This document shows, one piece after another, positions 57,711 to 64,000 of a stretch of DNA of 64,000 bases. Below the pieces are notes generated by a model. It worked only from the letters and a program-made list of their open reading frames with translations, searched no databases and had not been told where the DNA came from. Within the stretch, counting starts at the first letter, position 1; each line of letters starts with the position of its first letter. This DNA is from Zygnema cylindricum (taxonomy: Eukaryota; Streptophyta; Zygnematophyceae; Zygnematales; Zygnemataceae). Both the position numbers and the translations under genes were made by a program. Location: assembly GCA_037447655.1 (NCBI GenBank), contig JBBHKE010003029.1, positions 222,822-286,821 of the forward strand. Direction: 5' to 3'.

Positions 57711-58917
57711 TGTTGTTCTAAAACCACGCTGCAATGAGAGGACCAACAGTAGTAGTGGAAGTAGACATGAAAACAACAAAAGCTATCAATCACCTACTCA
57801 ACAGCCAACTTTCAGCTTACACAAAATATGACTCAAACGGCCAATATGCCTCAAATTTCTCACAGGAATAAACAACGGAGTAAACTGACAATTCACAAAA
57901 TTTCAGACCAAATGACCTTGTAAACCATAAGATATGACTCTTAGAAGTTTCCCAAAAATTGCCCTTAAAATGTTATAATCCCAAAACTGCGTGATACAAA
58001 ATTGTCGAAGTCCTAAACTATATACTCACAGTGAGTATCTACTGGTCACACTAATATGGGTGACGGTACAACAGTACTATTTTGACTAAGGACAAAGTAT
58101 CCAGCCTGTATTTTAGTTTACTGTGAGAACCTCCAAAAACCTAATTACTACATGCCGCTAAATGAACAGTGGAACACTATTAATTAATTCGCTAGACGTT
58201 AACTTATTGTTTTCCAAATATTTACAGATATTGTCCGTACAATTAATGTTGCCGATGCTTAGTCAGCATCAGCCGCAAAAGTCCAGATGAATGTTGGTTC
58301 GATGGTACGAACGTTCTGAGTGCGTATGGCACACTCAATCATTGTGGTCATCGCTTTAATCGCATCCGTCGAATCTGTTTCGTTTCAACGATATTCCTTT
58401 GATATGTAGGGTGCACTCCCAGATGTTCGGCTCGGTCTCCGCTCGTCAGATTCACCGAAACCACCCGTACGATTCTTGACACATGTATGTGGATGTCGAC
58501 TCAACTCCAGAATACCTAGATTAACATTTCTTGCGAACTTGTGGTCCCACGTGAATCACGCTTTGTGGTCCCAGGTGAATCGTGTCCGTTAGCAATAATT
58601 TAATCAATGATCATAACGTCGAACCGTACCATATATTTCCGGAATAATCGGTTGATATTTCGTTCGTCCGATCCGGTGAATCCAATCGTCTCCTACGTGA
58701 CGCGTGTAACTGACTTTCGGCGCCACTCCGTAAAACCCGCATACGTCTCTCTTGCCGACGCGCATCCCTGTAAAAGTACAATACACTCTATTGTACTTTT
58801 GATAGTGTAATACTAATTAAGGTAAGTACTACAGTAGACTACTTAGAAAATATTCTAAGTTATTTAAGTCTCATCTCACAGCCCTATCTACTGAAATAAA
58901 TATTTCCAATTACAACA
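57711..58917 (-). repeat. 5' LTR of the copia element
   Basis: 1207 bp, starts TGTTGTTCTA and ends TTACAACA as written on the plus strand. It differs from the other LTR by scattered substitutions and small indels, so the insertion is not recent. Confidence 0.93.
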
Positions 58918-61407
58918 ACGTGCATGTGTGTCAAGCGAGATCAAGTAGAAGGTTTAACTTTTCTATAAAGGGTTTCAACTGAATAAACCATTACATTAGT
59001 AAAGTACTTAGGCCCCGTTGATTACGTTTGATTTTTTGAAACGACCGTTGCTTTGGTGGTGGCCAATAAGAAACATATCCACCAAATATGGATATGGATA
59101 GGACATTTTGGAACTTATGGAAATGGTTATATAGTTTTTAGACGACGTGCCCTCTAAATGTGGAATGGTATAACGACCTCATAAATCCTTGTAAGGCTTT
59201 TTATAAGCGTCGAAAACCTCATATTTACGATAGCACAAGGTGTACATAACTTTTGGCTTTGTTCGGACATCATCGAATTCCGCATCCTAGGTGAACGCTA
59301 CATTTTTTGTTGATGATTTCATCATAGCTTTTGAAATTATGGTTTGGATTAAGGTTTTGAAAGCACATTTCGGACAATATTATAAATTGAAAGGTTTTGA
59401 TTAAGTGAAATACACTACTGACATTAACGTGATTTGGGGTGTTTTTATAAGTATCAAGCTCAATCACGAGCAATACAGTAAGCAAGTATTAGCGTAGTTC
59501 TCTATGATGAAATTCTGTGAGCTCCATTCTCTCACAGAAATCGCAGATCTAAATAAGCTTATCTAGGTAATGCCGACTCCAAGTTGATACAAACCCAAAC
59601 AATTGACACCTTGGCAGTCATAAACCTAATAGAGCTTCACCTTTGTGAAAGAAAACAATCTGTGTGCTCGGTTCCTCAAGAGAGTGCAAAGTTAGAATAT
59701 GAGTATTTGGACACATTCCCCCAATTTTACTTTCCCTTACAAATGCAGCCACCGTGAAAGGCAAAATCTTTGACCGACTACACCCTTGTGTAGCCTAGAC
59801 TCCCTTGAGTCCGTAGCAAAAAGAATCACTGAATTTGCTCCCCTAAGCAGTTAGTTATGGCTTGCCAAAGTTGGCCTATAAATACAAAAGCACTCTGGGA
59901 GAGAGGCGGCTACCTACTATTATTCCTAAGTCCTAAACCCCTCTCTAGACCCTCTACTACTAAAGTACGGTACCAATCACAAGACTATATCGTACATAAA
60001 AGTACAAGTGTCAAAGTACTTTTTGTACGACATTTGTACGCCATGGCCATAACTCTAACATCTGTCACATCCGGACTTGCTATCGTGCACTCCAAAATTT
60101 CGTAAATCTCGTAAGATGTTGCCACGTGTCATTCTGAGTGGCGGTGTCCAAAAACCGCCAAGGCGGCCATTCTGGAATCTCGGCTTGCACCATGACCGTC
60201 AATCAAAGTCGGCTTTTGATACGGACCGTCGAAATAAATGTACGTATCATTTATTTCGTACAATATATAAGGTACAGTGGGTTTTATGCTTTAAAATTCC
60301 GTTATAGCAGTTAAATGGAATCTTCGGCCTGCACAAATTTTAATATCTATCGTACCCTTTATATCTTAGCATTGTTACTAGACTCTAAGATAAAGCTAAC
60401 GGATATCACAGATTTGACGGCCGACAGGTACTAGGATCAAATCCTAAGTCCGTCAATCCCCTTTTTGGTAAATGTACCACAACAACTCCCTGTCTCTCTA
60501 AGGGGCCTAGGCAGCCATGGCTCTAGCTCCCTATCCAGCCTTTAGTGACTACATCAAGTGTGAGGGCTTGGAGAAGGGAGTTAAATGGAGTCTGCCTCTG
60601 CTCTTTTTCTATCCTAACATAGACCTAAAAAATATATCAATTTCAACAGATAAATTGTTTTCAACTCCATTAGATCTGAAAGTGTAGCATACTAAGTCAT
60701 CAAATTTGAAGATAGTCAATGTTTCCGTAGCAAGAAAAAAACAGTTGCTTAATGTTATTTTTCGTGGCGACAAAACCAAAATCTTTTATCCGGTTCCATT
60801 TGCTAACATGAATTGCCAAATACAAAATAAACCCATCGCAAGGTCGTGAACACGATTTTTTTGGCGTTTGTTTGGCACATAATGTTTTAATCAAGTGGCA
60901 ATTTCCAATGTTTTCAGTATTATGATGAAGATTGGTGTGGAGATATTGATTTTGGAACATCGACTTTCGGTTATGCATTTGTGTTTGGTGGAACAATAAT
61001 ATATGAAGTTTTTTGCTCTTGTCGTGGTGTTTAGTTATTCAAAGGCCGAATATATGGCGGCTTCTCATGCGACAAAAGTTGAAAGAGATGTTTAGATAGT
61101 TAGGTGTTGATGACGATGTCTTACCCATATTATTTCACTATTTTCTTGTTTTTTTCCATTGATATGTTTTATTTTTGTGGGTTTGCATAATACTTAATTT
61201 TGTTCGAGGTTATATAATGTACACTGGTTAATTTTGTCACAACGATAGACCTAACTGATTAAAGATGATAACAATTCTTCCACTTTATTTGGTAGTCACA
61301 CTCTTTTTTTTATATTTTTACGGACCTAGTTTCTATGACGTGGTTTGTCAAATTGATACATCCATTGTGTGCTAATGGGCAAACAAATTAATTAATTTGC
61401 CGTAAAT

Positions 61408-61448
<41 letters not shown>

Positions 61449-62104
61449 ATGTTGTCCATCGCATTTTGGAGGGGAAAGTGGACATTAATTTTGAGTCCGA
61501 AATGAAGGCGTTGAACTTATCATTTCTATTTTTGAGAGGCATGAACACCAACCTTTAATTAGTTGCTACCATGGTTTTGTTTTTCCGTGGTGACATAAAA
61601 GGGTCATTTTGCACAAGAACACCAATAATGTAACGCCAACAAAAACGACGACATTGCCTCATTTGGCAATGTCACAAAAATCGATAAAATACCGAAAAGA
61701 GAAAACGTAAAGAATATCATCGTGTTACGTATTGTAGTAGCAACTAATTTTTGAATAGTAGGCTAAGTTATTTACATCACCAGGGAAACATATCCAGCAG
61801 AACAAAAATGTCCGATATTAGCACTAACGACAATATCGTATAACATGTATGGTTATGGACGATAGCTTACATCGTGCATCGAAAGACACTGCCCCACGGT
61901 AGTATGAGCACTAAATGCATGATAACTGCTAGCCGGAGGCTAACATCTGGTACTTAAATACGTACCCGATCCGTACCAGGCTGGCCACGTCAGATCGGGA
62001 AGGTATTCCGGTGCCAAATTTGGGGGCCGGTCGGATTCGCCAGGTGATTCAAAATAAAATCGGGTACCGCCAGGTAAACCATAAACGAAAAAAAAAATAT
62101 ATTA
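58918..62104. other. gene-poor region
   Basis: AT-rich with no supported gene. 60040-60640 contains moderately GC-rich patches and stray frames without domains. 61410-61445 is an AT microsatellite. The sequence texture resembles 27-32 kb. Confidence 0.5.
61410..61445. repeat. (AT)n microsatellite
   Basis: About 17 uninterrupted AT dinucleotides. Confidence 0.9.
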
Positions 62105-62635
62105 CACCGCCAATCGTTACCAGCGTTTGGAATTTACTAATTTTAAAAATTAATTAGCGTTATTAACGCTAATTTGAGTTTTTCAAGATTTCGAAAAAAA
62201 CAGTTTACTCTAATTGATCCATAACGTTGATTTGGGTACAACGGATATGCCATCAGGATCTTCACAGTAAAATAGGTAAAAGTACTTAATCTGGCAAATC
62301 TTACACCGTCGCGTCCATTTACTCTAATTTGGGATTCGATCAATATTCTTATAGTAAAATAGGTACGATTTCATTATGCATTTTATTATGAGCGTAGTTT
62401 TACGTGCGATCGCGATTATTTTAGTCCATACTTCGTACTTTTTTACTTATCAAAGTACCATTTTGTACGAAATGACACTTCCGTACACCACACTAAATCA
62501 TAATTATTAAAGCTAATTCACCAGAAGTTAACTAACGTAGAAAAAAAATAGTGTTATTAATTCTACTTCAGGTTTTGGAGTCAAAATTTGGGGGTGCCGA
62601 TATACTGTTCATAACGCTAAAAACAATTGGTGGTG
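62105..62635. mobile_element. MITE, long form (copy 21)
   Basis: Left end CACCGCCAATCGTTACCAG, right end AAAACAATTGGTGGTG, TA-flanked, 531 bp. The TA at 62636-62637 is shared with the next copy. Confidence 0.78.
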
Positions 62636-62637
62636 TA

Positions 62638-62837
62638 CACCGTGGATCGCTATTAGCGTTTAGAAATAGATAGCGTTATGAAACAAATAGCGTTATCAAC
62701 CCTATTTGGGAATTTGGGGTTTTGAAGGAAACTATTTACTGTAATTTGTTTTTTTAAGGTTTTTTATTAATTCGAATTTGGGTAAAAAAATGGGGTACCG
62801 CAATTAGAGTCATTGACGCTAATAGCGATTCACCGTG
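62638..62837. mobile_element. MITE, short form (copy 22)
   Basis: Left end CACCGTGGATCGCTATTAG, right end CTAATAGCGATTCACCGTG then TA, 200 bp. It shares a single TA with copy 21, so one probably inserted exactly at the other's border. Confidence 0.82.
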
Positions 62838-63369
62838 TAGTGTCCATAATATCGAACATTGTTGTAATTTATGACATGGAACGGATTTGGGTGCCAAATT
62901 TTGGGGGCCGGCCGGATTCGGCCGGGTTATTCAAAAATAAAATAAAAAAATCGGGTACGGCCGGGTAAGCACGGTAAAAAAAAAGAAATTTCAGATTCGG
63001 CTGAAATTTTGACTTTTGTGACCTTTGCTGCTAACATAGCTCGAAACTTTTCGACTCCATAGTGAATATCGGAGGATATGCTACAATACGCTACGATTTG
63101 CATGAGTATACGACAGGGGTTGAAACGGTCAACCGAAACCGTGACCGACCGTTAACCGACCGCCCGCGCCGGATCCGGAACGAATTCGGTTGCCAAATTT
63201 TGAGGGCTAGGCGGTTGTGGTTGGTTGATTCACCAGAAGAAAAAAAACGGTCGGTTACGGTCGGTCAACCAAAAAACCAAAAAAATGAAAAATTATACTG
63301 TCCATACAATCCAACATCATCGTACTTCGTACTCTTTGGTATCGTGGAAGTACGTGACATCATGATTAG

Positions 63370-63765
63370 CGTCGCAAATCTGACACGGTAGTAACACTAA
63401 TCATTTCGCAATCTTTGGGAACGCGACAAAGCGTCGCAAATCTGACACGGTATACCGCGAATCGTTATTAGACTATAGAAATTATAAGAGTAAAGAAAAA
63501 AATAGCGTCATTCATTCAAATTTAGTGCAAGGAGACGTGGCAGATTATAGTCCATGTCCTTAAATAGTGTAATTTGTTCTATTTAAGGTATCAATGTCAA
63601 AATTTTGGGGTGCCGATATAGAGTACATAAGTCTAATAATGATTCACGGTGTAGTACACTATTCATTTCACAAATCTTAGGGAACGCGACAAAGCGTCGC
63701 AAATCTGACACGTTAGTAAACACTATTCATTTCGCAAATCTAAGGCAACGCGACTAATCGTAATT
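63370..63765. repeat. short tandem repeat with GCGACAAAGCGTCGC
   Basis: The motif GCGACAAAGCGTCGCAAATC followed by TGACACG occurs at about 63423 and 63687, with partial units near 63371 and 63738. Its core is a small palindrome (GCGAC ... GTCGC). A MITE interrupts the array. Confidence 0.7.
63453..63651. mobile_element. MITE, short form with empty-site evidence (copy 23)
   Basis: Left end TACCGCGAATCGTTATTAG (CACCG with one change), right end TAATGATTCACGGTG, 199 bp, TA at 63451-52 and 63652-53. The neighbouring repeat unit at 63380-63405 lacks the element and shows a single TA at the same position. Confidence 0.85.
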
Positions 63766-64000
63766 ATTGGCTTATTCATACGTTGTACATTAGATAATTT
63801 TGTACTTTTTCGGTTACGGGCGGGCACGGTTAGTCGCGAGAAATCGAGTTTCGGTTAACTTTTATTTTCGTAAACGCCGTTCGGTTAACGGTTAACAATT
63901 TTGGAGCGTGACATAACCCGGTCGGGCGTCGGTTACTCAAATTTTGAAAAAAAAAAAACGGTAGGTTTCGGTTATGTAAAATTTTGACTTTTGCGACCTC

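Larger units (their letters stand above)
52378..58917 (-). mobile_element. Ty1/copia LTR retrotransposon, decayed
   Basis: Complete 6.5-kb element on the minus strand. LTRs at 52378-53598 and 57711-58917 begin TGTTGTTCTA and end TTACAACA. The flanking pentamers ATGTG (52373-52377) and ACGTG (58918-58922) are a 5-bp target duplication with one mismatch. The domain order gag, protease, integrase, reverse transcriptase, RNase H defines Ty1/copia. Several stops and frame breaks plus LTR divergence show it is inactive. Confidence 0.95.
61960..64000. repeat. dispersed GGGGGCCGG-type repeat units
   Basis: A block with GTGCCAAATTTTGGGGGCCGG (or a close variant) followed by GATTCA/TTATTCA-AAAATAAAA and a GGTACGGCCGGG-like stretch occurs near 62010, 62890 and 63190. 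A related, more diverged unit is at 63810-64000. The units lie between MITEs and have no coding frame. They may be one repeat family broken up by later insertions. Confidence 0.6.

Noticed and set aside
1-64000. tRNA or rRNA genes
   Set aside because: No stretch with a convincing B-box plus cloverleaf, and no rRNA sequence I recognise.

Overview
This is nuclear DNA from a green plant lineage (streptophyte). The genes have spliceosomal GT-AG introns and plant-type products: an NFXL1-like zinc-finger protein with a C-terminal membrane anchor, an F-box/PP2 protein, a group-3 LEA-like protein and a plant-type mitochondrial bL27. They sit in a low-GC, transposon-rich background. I cannot name the species. 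Mixed intron sizes and dense small DNA transposons would fit an early-diverging land plant or a charophyte, but that is inference.

Layout. 1-8 kb: a 10-bp minisatellite, then DNA-transposon remnants. These include a non-autonomous hAT-like element inserted with an 8-bp target duplication into a TA-flanked MITE. 8.4-9.3 kb (+): a two-exon gene for a 90-residue one-pass membrane protein with a TATA box and two DRE cores. 11.6-13.8 kb (-): a four-exon LEA-like gene with an RY/ABRE cluster upstream. 14.5-15.6 kb: two abutting MITEs, then the bL27m gene at 15.9-18.6 kb (+, three exons). 21.1-22.2 kb (-): a probable paralogue of the 8.5-kb gene, with an equally long second exon. 24-26.5 kb: a MITE shell filled by a rearranged transposon. 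26.5-32.6 kb: gene-poor. 33.3-42.8 kb (+): NFXL1-like gene, which I reconstruct in 13 exons (about 1108 residues). Two of its introns have GC donors and five carry MITE copies close to splice sites. 47.1-48.2 kb (-): F-box/PP2 gene. 49.4-50.4 kb: another copy of the transposon seen at 24-26 kb. 52.4-58.9 kb (-): a complete but decayed Ty1/copia LTR retrotransposon whose primer site matches the anticodon arm of initiator tRNA-Met. 59-64 kb: gene-poor repeats with three more MITEs.

The unifying feature is one MITE superfamily with terminal inverted repeats near CACCGNNAATCGNNATTAG, flanked by TA. I count more than 20 copies with several interiors but the same ends, often abutting one another. 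A related empty site at 63.4 kb supports a 2-bp TA duplication, as in Tc1/mariner or Stowaway elements.

The genes do not form an operon-like system. The LEA-like gene and the upstream small membrane-protein gene both carry stress-type promoter motifs (ABRE/RY, DRE), so a desiccation or cold response is a reasonable inference. The best candidates for undescribed biology are the two-gene small membrane-protein family and the concentration of MITEs next to splice sites in one gene.
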